41,229 nt of DNA from Lachnospiraceae bacterium (GTDB lineage Bacteria > Bacillota > Clostridia > Lachnospirales > Lachnospiraceae). How positions within the stretch are numbered: the first letter of the stretch is position 1; every line of letters begins with the position of its first letter. This document shows, in pieces, positions 25,719-34,210 of the stretch. The stretch covers positions 1-41,229 of the forward strand of contig JAFUXG010000040.1 of the NCBI GenBank assembly GCA_017470935.1, written 5' to 3'. The translations under genes and the position numbers were made by a program. The notes beneath the pieces are model-generated. The model made no database searches. It saw only the letters and a list, made by a program, of their open reading frames with translations, and was not told the DNA's origin.

Positions 25719-26585
25719 TCACTCGTCACCTTTAGATAAACCCTGAAGGCTGTTTACAGAAAGTTCCGAAAGAATCTTCATCTGTCCTACTGCCATATTC
25801 CTTAATAAAACCAACCTGTCTGCCTGCCCTTCTCCCTGTTCAATCAGTATCGAATTATAACTTTCCAAATTAGCAAGTACCAGTAACTGATCAATGGATG
25901 CAACATCCCGTATATTACAATCCTTCTCCGGATTATCCTTCTCCCACTGAACAGCTGTCATACCAAACAACGCAACATTAAGCAAATCCGCCTCGCTTGC
26001 ATATGTAAATGATATCTGCTCGGCAGTCAATTCAGGTAAAATAAGATTATTCCTGATTGCCTCCGATTGAATACGATAATTAAGCTTGGCAATTTCACGA
26101 TTAAGATTCCAATTCAAAGAAAGACGATTATTCTCATCCTTCTTAATTCTCTGATAATCTTTTACAATATACAGCTTAAATTCTGCTGATATCCATGAGG
26201 CAAATTCCAATGCTATATCCGAATGAGCATAAGTACCACCGTACCTTCCTGCTTTTGTTACTATTCCTATTGCGTTAACTCCTTTGATCCATTTTGTTGG
26301 AGACATCGTAAATGCATTAAGTCCGGCTTCATTTCTAAACAGGTCGAATTCGACGGGTTTAAAATTAGGATTATGTAAACTTTCCCATAAACCTAAGTAT
26401 TCAATAGTGTCCCTATTACGCATCCAATTTTTTATAACGTCATGCGGCATATCGCTCTTATATCTCGCAATATCCGTTATCGAGATATATTCATTTTTAA
26501 AATCACTGGTATAAATACCAATATCATACCCCTTTGCATGTATTATTTCTTTTATTTCTATTTCTTTAGATTTCTTATCTACCAT
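25719..26585 (-). CDS. KilA-N domain protein
   Basis: A 288-aa protein with a KilA-N-type DNA-binding domain over about residues 18-140: DFKNEYISITDIARYKSDMPHDVIKNWMRNRDTIEYLG...then KWIKGVNAIGIVTKAGRYGGTYAHSDIALEFASWISAEFKLYIV. The remainder is helical. KilA-N proteins come from phages and mobile elements and often act as regulators or antirepressors. The stop lies 14 bp from attR. Expression is driven by a near-perfect promoter covered by operators of the divergent XRE gene. ACTCCTCC on the plus strand gives a good ribosome site for the ATG. Confidence 0.88.
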   Translation of the reverse strand: MVDKKSKEIEIKEIIHAKGYDIGIYTSDFKNEYISITDIARYKSDMPHDVIKNWMRNRDTIEYLGLWESLHNPNFKPVEFDLFRNEAGLNAFTMSPTKWIKGVNAIGIVTKAGRYGGTYAHSDIALEFASWISAEFKLYIVKDYQRIKKDENNRLSLNWNLNREIAKLNYRIQSEAIRNNLILPELTAEQISFTYASEADLLNVALFGMTAVQWEKDNPEKDCNIRDVASIDQLLVLANLESYNSILIEQGEGQADRLVLLRNMAVGQMKILSELSVNSLQGLSKGDE

Positions 26586-26613
26586 AGTATTACTCCTCCT
26601 TTTAAATTTACCC

Positions 26614-26642
26614 TTGATTTTTCTGTAATTTCAATGTATAGT
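26614..26642 (+). promoter_or_regulatory. Promoter of the XRE repressor
   Basis: -35 TTGATT, 17-bp spacer, -10 TATAGT. The first operator (26640-26656) overlaps the end of the -10 box, so the repressor should control itself. Confidence 0.7.
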
Positions 26643-26656
26643 AACCATTGGATACT
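26640..26656. promoter_or_regulatory. Operator O1 of the KilA-N/XRE switch
   Basis: AGTAACCATTGGATACT, a near-perfect 17-bp palindrome sharing its half-site AGTAACCA with O2. Confidence 0.75.
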
Positions 26657-26659
26657 TAT

Positions 26660-26688
26660 ATTATATAGTAACCAATGGTTACTGTCAA
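26660..26688 (-). promoter_or_regulatory. Promoter of the KilA-N gene
   Basis: Minus strand: perfect -35 TTGACA, 17-bp spacer, perfect -10 TATAAT. The spacer is filled by operator O2 and O1 lies just downstream. Confidence 0.85.
26667..26683. promoter_or_regulatory. Operator O2 of the KilA-N/XRE switch
   Basis: AGTAACCAATGGTTACT, a perfect 17-bp palindrome around one central base, centred 27 bp from O1. Confidence 0.8.
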
Positions 26689-26707
26689 TCATTTTTAGGA
26701 GAATATT

Positions 26708-27070
26708 ATGCCTGATAATATAATTTCTGAAAGAATCAAGATAGCACGAGAAAGCCTCGGCATTACAATGGCCGAGGCATCAAGAAGACTCAATTTATCA
26801 AAGATTGGATATTGCAGATACGAATACGGAGAACGTACCCCCTCTATACAGACATTAGATGTCATAGCACAGTGCTTCGGAACCTCTGTTGCATATCTGA
26901 CCGGTGAAACAGATGATATGTCACCTGACAGCCTTGTCGTATCGAAGCAAGATAACCCTGCTCTATTTGAACTGGTTAATCTATGTAACAATGAGAATCC
27001 GGAGATGATTAATCGACTGCTCAAATATTATACAGGAATCACCAAGAAACAAATCGATAATCAGAAATAA
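26708..27070 (+). CDS. XRE-family repressor
   Basis: A 120-aa protein with a Cro/C1 helix-turn-helix in residues 7-65 (RIKIARESLGITMAEASRRLNLSKIGYCRYEYGERTPSIQTLDVIAQCFGTSVAYLTG) and a short helical C-terminus, likely for dimerisation. AGGAG precedes the ATG. It is divergent from the KilA-N gene with two matching palindromes between, so it very probably represses both promoters. The pair looks like the control module of a lost or reduced mobile element beside the tRNA-Thr island. Confidence 0.9.
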   Translation: MPDNIISERIKIARESLGITMAEASRRLNLSKIGYCRYEYGERTPSIQTLDVIAQCFGTSVAYLTGETDDMSPDSLVVSKQDNPALFELVNLCNNENPEMINRLLKYYTGITKKQIDNQK

Positions 27071-27081
27071 TATATAATACT

Positions 27082-27651
27082 CTATTCAACTTTGAACTTA
27101 TCAACCTCTTCATAAAGGGCATAAGAAACCTTGCTGCTTGTATCCGCCTGGGCTTCAATCTCCTTCATGCTGTCTGTAACCTGCAACGATTTAGTTGCAA
27201 TATTATGCAAACCATTAGCGGTATATTCAATTGTCTGATTTATCTGTTCAGTAGAATCCTTCATCAGATCCACATTAGCATATATTTCATTACCTACGCT
27301 GGAGAAGCCCTGTATCATCTCTACAAACTGGTTAGTGCTCTCAATAAATGATTCATTACTTGCCTTCAAATGGTCATAACCGCCATTCTCAAGGAATACA
27401 GTAAGTGCATCATACACCTCTGCAAACTCCTCGCTATCCGAATCCTTCTCCCTCAAGGAATCGAAGACTGCACCGTCAAGGGTATTAGCAGCGCACCTTG
27501 CAAGATTACTCGCACTTTCCTTAAGCTGTGCCTCCATAGTGCTCTGCATATTCTTATAAATGCTCACACCAAGAATAACATCCGACACTATCAAAAGTGC
27601 CATTACAATGATGAATACCTTTGTTGCAACCCCTATCCTTCTGTTCTTCAG
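27082..27651 (-). pseudogene. Shortened methyl-accepting chemotaxis receptor (internal deletion)
   Basis: The frame starts with a membrane anchor (GVATKVFIIVMALLIVSDVILG) and the first helix of a CACHE-type sensor (MEAQLKESASNLARCAANTLDGAVFDSL...YDALTVFLENGG). It then jumps directly to the last part of a receptor signalling coiled coil (EQINQTIEYTANGLHNIA...EEVDKFKVE). The bulk of the sensor, the HAMP domain and the CheA/CheW-binding tip are missing, so it cannot signal normally. No ATG has a ribosome site: an ATG at 27603 cuts the membrane span, while AGGGGAG six bases before a CTG at 27651 would give the full anchor. Probably a remnant; a functional short form is less likely. It abuts rlmB on the same strand. 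Confidence 0.7.
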
Positions 27652-27664
27652 AAGCTTCTCCCCT

Positions 27665-28408
27665 TTAGCTATTTGTTCTTTGTCTGACTATCTCATATGC
27701 AAGTACCCCGCAAGCTACAGATGCATTAAGGGAATCTATGTCCCCCTTCATGGGTATCGATGCAATATAATCACATTTCTCCTTCACAAGCCGACAGACT
27801 CCTGTTCCTTCGTTACCAATAACAAGTCCTATGGGACCTGTGAGATTATGGCGGTACATTACCTCACCCTCCATATCAGCACATACGAACCATATTCCTT
27901 CATTCTTAAGCTCTTCGATGGTCTTTGCGATATTAGTCACCTTTGCCACCGGTGTATAGTTGATTGCACCGGCTGAAGCCTTAACAACAGTTGCGGTAAG
28001 TCCTGCGGCACGTCTTTTGGGAATGATCACACCATGGGCACCGCAAAGATTGGCTGTTCTGATCATAGCACCAAGATTGTGTGGATCCTCTATCTCATCC
28101 AATATAAAAATAAATGGTGCCTCACCCTTATCTCTTGCAGCATTAAGAATATCCGAAACCTCCGCGTAATCATAAGCAGCCGCCATAGCGATTACTCCCT
28201 GATGCTTACCGGTCTCTGACATCTGGTCAAGACGTTCCTTCGTCACATAATTGATTATTGTATCCTGCTTACGTGCAAGTCCCTTGATCGTATTAACTGC
28301 ACCGTCATGACAGCCATCTAACACAAATAATTTGTCTATTGTTTTCCCAGAACGAAATGCCTCTGTTACTGCATTGCGCCCCTCTATTGTATATTCTTCA
28401 TATCTCAC
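27665..28408 (-). CDS. rlmB: 23S rRNA (guanosine-2'-O)-methyltransferase RlmB / TrmH family
   Basis: SpoU/TrmH-class methyltransferase that modifies 23S rRNA (G2251 in E. coli). N-terminal substrate-binding domain (IEGRNAVTEAFRSGKTIDKLFV) and knotted catalytic domain with motif 1 LDEIEDPHNLGAMIRTANLCGAHGVI, motif 2 GLVIGNEGTGV and motif 3 IPMKGDIDSLNASVACGVLAYE. I placed the start at a GTG preceded by AAGGATAGG; an ATG ten codons upstream (28438) lacks a ribosome site. It is third in the cysS-mrnC-rlmB order common in Firmicutes. Confidence 0.93.
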   Translation of the reverse strand: MRYEEYTIEGRNAVTEAFRSGKTIDKLFVLDGCHDGAVNTIKGLARKQDTIINYVTKERLDQMSETGKHQGVIAMAAAYDYAEVSDILNAARDKGEAPFIFILDEIEDPHNLGAMIRTANLCGAHGVIIPKRRAAGLTATVVKASAGAINYTPVAKVTNIAKTIEELKNEGIWFVCADMEGEVMYRHNLTGPIGLVIGNEGTGVCRLVKEKCDYIASIPMKGDIDSLNASVACGVLAYEIVRQRTNS

Positions 28409-28541
28409 AATATTATACCTATCCTTATCTTGGTACATTATGAATTGGATACATCTTTAAAGCTACAACCTCACATCAGTCAGCTACACCGACACCTGTC
28501 TGCGTTCCAATCTGAATACACCGTATAAATAAATGAAATAT

Positions 28542-29240
28542 TCAATCTCCAGATCCGTCTGCATAATACCCTTGACTGTCATCATCATTATCATCTGTTA
28601 CTGCTTCGTCATTTTCTTCAGCATTTTCCCATTCAGAGCCGTCCTTGTCATGTTCAAAAACCTCTGCCGCCTCTTCATTTTCACTATTCATGTCTTCTGC
28701 CTTGGAATCATCAGCTTTTTCCGAATCATCCTCATCATCAGATGCTGCATTTACCATAGCATCAAGCGGTTTGATCATGGGAACATAATTGATACTTGGA
28801 TCCTCCATCTGCAAGACCTCAAGAGCCATCTTCACCACATCCGAGAGCCTTACAAAGTCCTCATTAAGGTACAGATAACCCACAACAGCCTCAAATGCAG
28901 TTGCATTCCTATAATCAGTCATTGAAGCATTCTTTGCCTTAGTATTGAAATTGGCATTTCTTCCCCGCTTGTATATGGCATGCTCTGCCTCAGTAAGTCT
29001 GTCCTTGATACCTCTCATCATAGTTGCCTGGGCGGAGGCACATACAATCTTAGTAACCTCATCATGATATTTCTGTACCTGCTTATTGCTGCGGCTTACC
29101 ACCATGGTACGTATCATAAGATCAAAAATGCTGTCACCGATATAAGCCAGGGAAAGAGGCGAATACATATCCGGATTACTGTGCTCAATATTAAAGCTTT
29201 CCTTGTAATAATCAAAGAAATTACTTATGCCCTTTTCCAT
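28542..29240 (-). CDS. mrnC: Mini-ribonuclease III with long acidic tail
   Basis: RNase III-type catalytic domain without dsRNA-binding domain, which matures 23S rRNA ends in Firmicutes. Signature SLAYIGDSIFDLMIRTMVV with Asp36 and Asp40, and the second acidic cluster around Glu117 (ATAFEAVVGYLYL). The catalytic part ends near residue 150. Residues 165-232 form a highly acidic Asp/Glu/Ser/Asn tail not present in the usual 130-150-aa proteins. Its start overlaps the cysS stop by 16 bases. Confidence 0.92.
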   Translation of the reverse strand: MEKGISNFFDYYKESFNIEHSNPDMYSPLSLAYIGDSIFDLMIRTMVVSRSNKQVQKYHDEVTKIVCASAQATMMRGIKDRLTEAEHAIYKRGRNANFNTKAKNASMTDYRNATAFEAVVGYLYLNEDFVRLSDVVKMALEVLQMEDPSINYVPMIKPLDAMVNAASDDEDDSEKADDSKAEDMNSENEEAAEVFEHDKDGSEWENAEENDEAVTDDNDDDSQGYYADGSGD

Positions 29241-30643
29241 TTAACACCCTCCCTTGTATCCTCTAATATAATACCCTCAGCAGCGAGCTGATCTCTTATC
29301 TCGTCAGCTCTTGCGAAATTCTTTGCCTTCCTGGCAGCCTGACGCTCCTCAATAAGTGCTTCTATCTCAGAATCAAGCTTCTCCTTCTTTAACTCTGTTA
29401 TGATTCCCAATACATCACAGAGCTTTCTGATCTGATCAAGACCAGCCTTAATAAGCTCCTTAGAGCTGTCAGATGTGATGTTGGAGTTAGTATACTTTAC
29501 AAGTTCGAATACAGCCGATATAGCATCTGCAGTGTTAAGATCATCCTCCATGGCATCATCAAACTTTTTCTCAAAATCACAAAGTCCTTCAATTATCTTT
29601 TTCTCATCATCTGTAGAAGCCCGACCTTTAGCAGATTGGAGTGCATCCTCTAACTTACTGACCGCGGTCAAAATTCTCTCAAGGGAAGCCTTTGCAGACT
29701 CCACAAGCTGGTCAGAGAAATTAAGGGGACTTCTGTAATGAGCGCTTAGTATGAAAAAGCGTATTATTTGTAACGGATATTTCTCACCTATTTCTCTTAT
29801 GGTGAAGAAATTACCAAGAGATTTTGACATCTTCTCTCCATCTATTCTCAGGAATCCATTATGCATCCAATACCTTGCAAACTCCACCTCATTGGCAGCC
29901 TCACTTTGCGCTATCTCATTTTCATGGTGAGGGAATATAAGATCCTCTCCGCCTGCATGAATATCAATAATGTCACCGATATATTTCTTACTCATAACAG
30001 AACACTCCAGATGCCAGCCCGGTCTTCCGTCTCCCCATGGTGATGGCCATGAGGGCTCCCCCTCTTTCTTAGGCTTCCAGAGAACAAAATCAAGGAAATC
30101 CTCCTTCTCATCAGCACCGTCCACCTTAAGGGCATGCTTCTCATCTCTGTGTCCTGCCTCAAGATCATCTATATTCTTCTTGGAAAGCTTGCCGTATTCT
30201 GGAAAGCTTCTTGTGCGGAAATATACGGTACCATTTACTTCATAAGCATGGTCCTTCTCAATAAGTACCTTGATCATATCGATCATGTCAGGAATCTCTT
30301 CTGTTGCCTTGGGATGCGTAGTTGCCTCCATGACATTAAGATCCTTCATGTCCTTCTTGACTTCCTTAATGAATCGCTCAGAAATCTCCGATGCAGGAAC
30401 TCCCTCTTCAAGCGCACGTTTGATTATCTTGTCATCCACATCCGTAAAGTTTGATACGTAATTAACATCATAGCCTTTATATAACAGATATCTTCGCAAG
30501 GTATCAAACACGATCATAGGGCGTGCATTTCCAATATGAATATAATCATATACCGTAGGCCCACACACATATATACCAACCTTTCCTTCATTGATGGGAA
30601 CGAAGTCCTGTTTTGTTCTTGTAAGGGTGTTATAGATTTTCAT
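29225..30643 (-). CDS. cysS: Cysteinyl-tRNA synthetase
   Basis: Class I synthetase charging tRNA-Cys, 472 aa, normal length. HIGN motif at 36-39 and KMSKS at 271-275. Zinc ligands Cys27, Cys214, His239 and Glu243 are all present. The C-terminal DALR-like helices end in the usual WKR-type tail. No T-box leader is present upstream, unlike cysS in many Firmicutes. Confidence 0.97.
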   Translation of the reverse strand: MKIYNTLTRTKQDFVPINEGKVGIYVCGPTVYDYIHIGNARPMIVFDTLRRYLLYKGYDVNYVSNFTDVDDKIIKRALEEGVPASEISERFIKEVKKDMKDLNVMEATTHPKATEEIPDMIDMIKVLIEKDHAYEVNGTVYFRTRSFPEYGKLSKKNIDDLEAGHRDEKHALKVDGADEKEDFLDFVLWKPKKEGEPSWPSPWGDGRPGWHLECSVMSKKYIGDIIDIHAGGEDLIFPHHENEIAQSEAANEVEFARYWMHNGFLRIDGEKMSKSLGNFFTIREIGEKYPLQIIRFFILSAHYRSPLNFSDQLVESAKASLERILTAVSKLEDALQSAKGRASTDDEKKIIEGLCDFEKKFDDAMEDDLNTADAISAVFELVKYTNSNITSDSSKELIKAGLDQIRKLCDVLGIITELKKEKLDSEIEALIEERQAARKAKNFARADEIRDQLAAEGIILEDTREGVKWKRA

Positions 30644-30664
30644 TAAATATTATCCTCCAGACTA

Positions 30665-30698
30665 TGTTTTTGTCTTTATAATGTTTTTGTCTTTATAA
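30665..30698. repeat. Two exact 17-bp tandem copies before cysS
   Basis: TGTTTTTGTCTTTATAA occurs twice in direct succession, 22 bp upstream of the cysS start, in its leader. It may affect the promoter or simply be a slippage product. Confidence 0.85.
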
Positions 30699-30743
30699 TG
30701 CTTCTGTTATTGACTTACAGCACTGTTAAACCGGTGTCTTTCC

Positions 30744-30938
30744 TTATAGTTCTTCATTATCCTTTTTATAATTCTTAAAATAGATACATACGGAAATAAT
30801 AATCAATGTTATTCCCATTATAACCTGTATGTTTCCCTGTCCATAATTGCCACTCATATAAAAGAAAACCCCGCCAGCGATTAATAATATTGCAACAACG
30901 ATATCCAAAATCAAAATGATTAACCTTCTCACATCCAT
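30744..30938 (-). CDS. Small two-span membrane protein
   Basis: A 64-aa protein with two hydrophobic segments (about 7-28 and 36-53) joined by a short Gly/Asn loop and ending in a charged tail (KNYKKDNEEL). No family recognised. GAGGAGAG precedes the ATG with good spacing, which makes it a convincing small gene. It lies between ispF and cysS on the same strand. Confidence 0.75.
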   Translation of the reverse strand: MDVRRLIILILDIVVAILLIAGGVFFYMSGNYGQGNIQVIMGITLIIISVCIYFKNYKKDNEEL

Positions 30939-31019
30939 GGTAATCTCTCCTCGTTATAAATGTTCATTTTCAGGTATTTCTGATATGTGCATCATAAATA
31001 AAAATGTTTTCATACTTTG

Positions 31020-31571
31020 TTAAACATTCACCCTAGGACACCCCTGGCATCCCGCACATCCGGCAGCATTTTCTGCCATAGGATCATAATTATAATTCTC
31101 TATAGTTTCAAGAAGACATATTGCCTGGGAACTGATGCCTTCACCGCTCCCGGTAAAGCCAAGACCTTCCTCTGTGGTTGCCTTGATGTTCACCTGGTTC
31201 TCAGAAAGACCAAGTGCTTCAGCTATAGTTGTCACCATATCCGGAATAAAATCCTTAAGCTTCGGACGCTGGGCAATAACCGTGGCATCGATATTGCTTA
31301 TAATATACATCTTCCCATCCAGCAGCTTCTTCACATGTCTAAGCAGCTCTATGCTGTCTGCTCCCTTATATCTGTCATCCGTATCTGGAAAATGTCTTCC
31401 TATATCTCCAAGGGCTGCCGCACCAAGCAAAGCATCCATTATGGCATGGGTCAGCACATCCGCATCCGAGTGTCCAAGAAGTCCTTTCTCATAGGGAACA
31501 TTCACCCCACCAAGTATTAATTTTCTGCCCTCAACTAGCTTGTGGACATCATATCCCATTCCTACTCGCAT
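31020..31571 (-). CDS. ispF: 2-C-methyl-D-erythritol 2,4-cyclodiphosphate synthase, with Cys-rich tail
   Basis: Fifth enzyme of the MEP isoprenoid pathway. Metal ligands Asp8, His10 and His42 are present ([20 protein letters not shown]), as are the family motifs GHSDADV and [18 protein letters not shown]. The catalytic part ends at about residue 158, the usual length. A 25-residue extension follows with Cys172, Cys175 and Cys178 (CAGCQGC), which is not part of the standard enzyme. AGGAG supports the start. Confidence 0.95.
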   Translation of the reverse strand: MRVGMGYDVHKLVEGRKLILGGVNVPYEKGLLGHSDADVLTHAIMDALLGAAALGDIGRHFPDTDDRYKGADSIELLRHVKKLLDGKMYIISNIDATVIAQRPKLKDFIPDMVTTIAEALGLSENQVNIKATTEEGLGFTGSGEGISSQAICLLETIENYNYDPMAENAAGCAGCQGCPRVNV

Positions 31572-31654
31572 ATCAATCTCCTATTCTATCTAATATTACT
31601 TTCTCTATATTTTTAATTCTAAAAAAGATAATAGTATAGACAATTAAATAACAG

Positions 31655-31676
31655 AAAAAACTATTATCGTTAATAG
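31655..31676 (-). terminator. Weak terminator after the toxin gene
   Basis: Minus strand CTATTA-ACGA-TAATAG followed by six T residues, about 35 bp past the toxin stop. The stem is short and AT-rich. Confidence 0.45.
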
Positions 31677-31709
31677 AACTTTTAACAACATAGAAATAGT
31701 CTCCAAACA

Positions 31710-31973
31710 TTAATTATATACATCTCTTCTATGTCCAACATTAACAATTAATATAATAATCCTATCATCATCGATTTCAGCAATAAGACGATAATCACCA
31801 ACTCTGTATCTCCACTGACCGCTTCTGTCAGCAGTAAGCCCCTTACCATGTACTCTTGGATTATCGCATCCCTCAAGATTCTTTTTAATCCATCCAATAA
31901 TCAATGCAGCTGTTGGTTTATCTAATTTTTTTAACTGCTTTAATGCATTTTTTGTAAATTCAACATGATACAT
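31710..31973 (-). CDS. relE: RelE/ParE-type toxin
   Basis: An 87-aa toxin of the RelE superfamily, ribosome-dependent mRNA interferases: YHVEFTKNALKQLKKLDKPTAALIIGWIKKNLEG..., then the typical WRYRVGDYRLIAEIDDDRIIILIVNVGHRRDVY with conserved basic residues (Arg at RYRVG and in GHRRDVY). It overlaps the antitoxin stop (TAATG), so translation is coupled. RelE rather than ParE is favoured by the GHRRDVY ending. Confidence 0.92.
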   Translation of the reverse strand: MYHVEFTKNALKQLKKLDKPTAALIIGWIKKNLEGCDNPRVHGKGLTADRSGQWRYRVGDYRLIAEIDDDRIIILIVNVGHRRDVYN

Positions 31974-32194
31974 TACGACAATCCCAATTCCTTTTCTACT
32001 TCAGACAAACTATAAGTTGTACCATCTTTATTGTAATCTTCCATAGCCTTTTCATAAGCATTAAGATCATATTCATCCTCTATTTTTTCCATTACTGCCT
32101 GTCTGAAAAGGTCGGATACACTTATATCATGAAGCTTTGCGTAATTTTTTATCAAGATAGTATCTTCATTATTCAGTCTTAATGAAATAGCCAT
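31973..32194 (-). CDS. relB: RelB-type antitoxin
   Basis: A 73-aa antitoxin with an N-terminal ribbon-helix-helix (MAISLRLNNEDTILIKNYAKLHDISVSDLFRQAVMEKI) and an acidic toxin-binding tail (EKAMEDYNKDGTTYSLSEVEKELGL), of the RelB/DUF6290 type. AGGAGGCGGG precedes the ATG. It should repress its own promoter together with the toxin. Confidence 0.92.
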   Translation of the reverse strand: MAISLRLNNEDTILIKNYAKLHDISVSDLFRQAVMEKIEDEYDLNAYEKAMEDYNKDGTTYSLSEVEKELGLS

Positions 32195-32252
32195 AATATC
32201 ACCCGCCTCCTAATTAAGTAATTTAAAAAATAATATACTTCTCTTGTAATAC

Positions 32253-32281
32253 ATCGTAATACATATATTGTTTCATGTCAA
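32253..32281 (-). promoter_or_regulatory. relBE promoter with direct-repeat operator
   Basis: Minus strand: perfect -35 TTGACA, 17-bp spacer, -10 TACGAT. The -10 region lies within a tandem ATGTATTAC-GATGTATTAC repeat, a good candidate for RelB binding. Confidence 0.65.
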
Positions 32282-32310
32282 TCAAATATTCATTTATAAT
32301 ACTCATATCA

Positions 32311-33600
32311 TTAAGACCTGTAATCTCCATTAATTTTCACATAATCGTATGTCAGGTCACATCCCCACGCCGTAGCCTGTGCCTCTCCACTATGCAATAT
32401 TATGTTAACCATTATTTCATTCTCGGAAAGCACTTCCTTTGCAAAGTCCTCAGAGAATTCTACGCCGTATCCATTCCTGCAAACCTCTAACGTTCCCTTT
32501 GTTGATGCCATATCCACATCAATCTTGGTAATGTCAAAATCCGCATCCGCATAACCGATAGCACAAGCAATTCTACCCCAGTTTGCATCCTCACCGAATA
32601 TAGCACATTTAAACAATGAAGACGCAACAACGCTCTTAGCCACAGTGATGGCAGTATCCAGATCCTTCGCCTCACTAACAGTACACTCTATAAGCTTTGT
32701 CGCGCCCTCTCCGTCCTTGGCGAGCATTCTTGTCATGTTCATCATAACAATATAAAGAGCCTGCTTAAATGCTTCATAATCCGTACCCTCCGACTCTATC
32801 TCCTTATTGCCGGAAAGACCGTTTGCCATAACACACACCATATCATTGGTGGATGTGTCACCGTCAATGGAAAGACAGTTATAGGTAATCTTGGTAACCT
32901 CTGAAAGTGCTTTCTGTATAAGCTCTGTCTTGATTGCCACATCAGTTGTCACAAAGTTAAGGGTCGTAGCCATATTGGGATGGATCATTCCGCTTCCCTT
33001 AGCCATTCCTCCAAGAGTACATGTTGTTCCATTAATATCAAATGTCACAGCCACCTCTTTGGGTACTGTATCTGTGGTCATGATAGCATTGACAGCCTTG
33101 GCATTGCCATCATAAGAAAGTCCCTCTGCAAGCTCCTTCATATGCTCTTTGATAGGCTCTATCGGAAGAGGAATTCCAATTACTCCTGTAGATGCAACAA
33201 CAACCTCCTCTGACTTAATACCAAGTATATCTGCAGTAAGGTCACACATCTTTGATGCTATCTCTTCACCGTCTGTATTACAGGTATTGGCATTCTTGGA
33301 ATTAACTATTACAGCTCTTGACTTGCCGCCAGTGGTCTCAAGATTTTTCTTTGTTACAAGAATAGGGGCACCCTTAACCTTATTGGTTGTATATACAGCC
33401 GCTGTATTACACATCTTGTCACTTACCACCATACCAAGATCATTCTTATCAACATTCTCTGTAACACCATTAGCATCCAGATCCATGTCATGAGCTTTTT
33501 TCATGGCTTTATCAATACCACTATATACTCCGTTAGCCTTAAATCCCTTGGCAGCGCACACACCGCCATCAACATAAGTATATCCTTCAAACTGTTTCAT
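32311..33600 (-). CDS. argJ: Bifunctional glutamate N-acetyltransferase / ornithine acetyltransferase ArgJ
   Basis: Arginine biosynthesis: moves acetyl from N-acetylornithine to glutamate and may also use acetyl-CoA. The 429-aa precursor self-cleaves before a Thr nucleophile in HPNMA-TTLNF (Ala211/Thr212). Other family motifs: VNSKNANTCNTDG, STGVIGIPLPI and NTDMVCVMANG-like SIDGDTSTNDMV. No other arginine gene is adjacent. The internal ATG (MKQFEGYTYVDGG) was chosen as the conventional start; the ribosome site is weak. Confidence 0.95.
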   Translation of the reverse strand: MKQFEGYTYVDGGVCAAKGFKANGVYSGIDKAMKKAHDMDLDANGVTENVDKNDLGMVVSDKMCNTAAVYTTNKVKGAPILVTKKNLETTGGKSRAVIVNSKNANTCNTDGEEIASKMCDLTADILGIKSEEVVVASTGVIGIPLPIEPIKEHMKELAEGLSYDGNAKAVNAIMTTDTVPKEVAVTFDINGTTCTLGGMAKGSGMIHPNMATTLNFVTTDVAIKTELIQKALSEVTKITYNCLSIDGDTSTNDMVCVMANGLSGNKEIESEGTDYEAFKQALYIVMMNMTRMLAKDGEGATKLIECTVSEAKDLDTAITVAKSVVASSLFKCAIFGEDANWGRIACAIGYADADFDITKIDVDMASTKGTLEVCRNGYGVEFSEDFAKEVLSENEIMVNIILHSGEAQATAWGCDLTYDYVKINGDYRS

Positions 33601-33868
33601 TATTTCCACATCTCACTTTCATAACTAATATATTATCTATCAACAAACACATACAGATTAATACATATTAACATTTCTATCCAAAAAAGTGTCTCTTGAT
33701 AATAAGCTTTCATCTTGACAATTCAAAACCTATCACGCATTATAACATATATGGGCATACATGAACAAGACACTTATTTATTTCAAAAACATCACCATGA
33801 CATTGGTTTACAGTATAATGTCTTGCATTAACCTATCCACACAATAACTATAGAAAGGAATTGTTACT

Positions 33869-34048
33869 ATGACAGAACTGCCAACTGACCCAATGATCCT
33901 GTTAAGCTTTGTCAATACAAAGCTTCGAGATGATTACAAGGATCTTGAAGCAATGTGTGATGACTTAGAGCTTGATTCCACTGATATCGAGAAAAAGCTG
34001 GCATCCATCGACTATCATTACGACAAAGCACTTAACCGGTTTGCATAA
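33869..34048 (+). CDS. DUF4250 domain protein (59 aa)
   Basis: A short complete gene. The sequence MTELPTDPMILLSFVNTKLRD, followed by a DLEAMCDDLELDSTDIEKKLASIDYHYDKALNRF ending, matches the DUF4250 family found widely in Clostridia and of unknown function. It is a compact helical protein with no membrane span. AAAGGAA precedes the ATG, and a terminator begins in its last codons. It stands alone on the plus strand among minus-strand genes. Confidence 0.88.
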   Translation: MTELPTDPMILLSFVNTKLRDDYKDLEAMCDDLELDSTDIEKKLASIDYHYDKALNRFA

Positions 34049-34068
34049 AGGCATGCCGGTTATTTTAT
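34034..34068 (+). terminator. Terminator of the DUF4250 gene
   Basis: AACCGG...CCGGTT stem with an inner GCAT/ATGC, followed by TATTTTAT. It overlaps the last codons of the gene. Confidence 0.65.
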
Positions 34069-34134
34069 GCATCGTTTCTTCTTATCTACCCCTGCCATCT
34101 ATTCATTGTTCTTAATTGTCAGTCCATTGTTTTT

Positions 34135-34210
34135 TTATTACTTGTTCTTGTTGTCCGATTCGTTACCATCTCTTATTACTTGTTCTTGTCGTCCGATTCA
34201 TTACCATCTT
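34135..34210. repeat. Tandem 38-bp duplication at the end of the exporter gene
   Basis: Two adjacent 38-bp copies with three differences. One copy contains the last codons and stop of the AI-2E-family gene; the other lies just past the stop. Confidence 0.9.

Noticed and set aside
30644-30743. T-box leader expected before cysS
   Set aside because: No specifier loop, no T-box sequence and no terminator were found; only a 17-bp tandem repeat.
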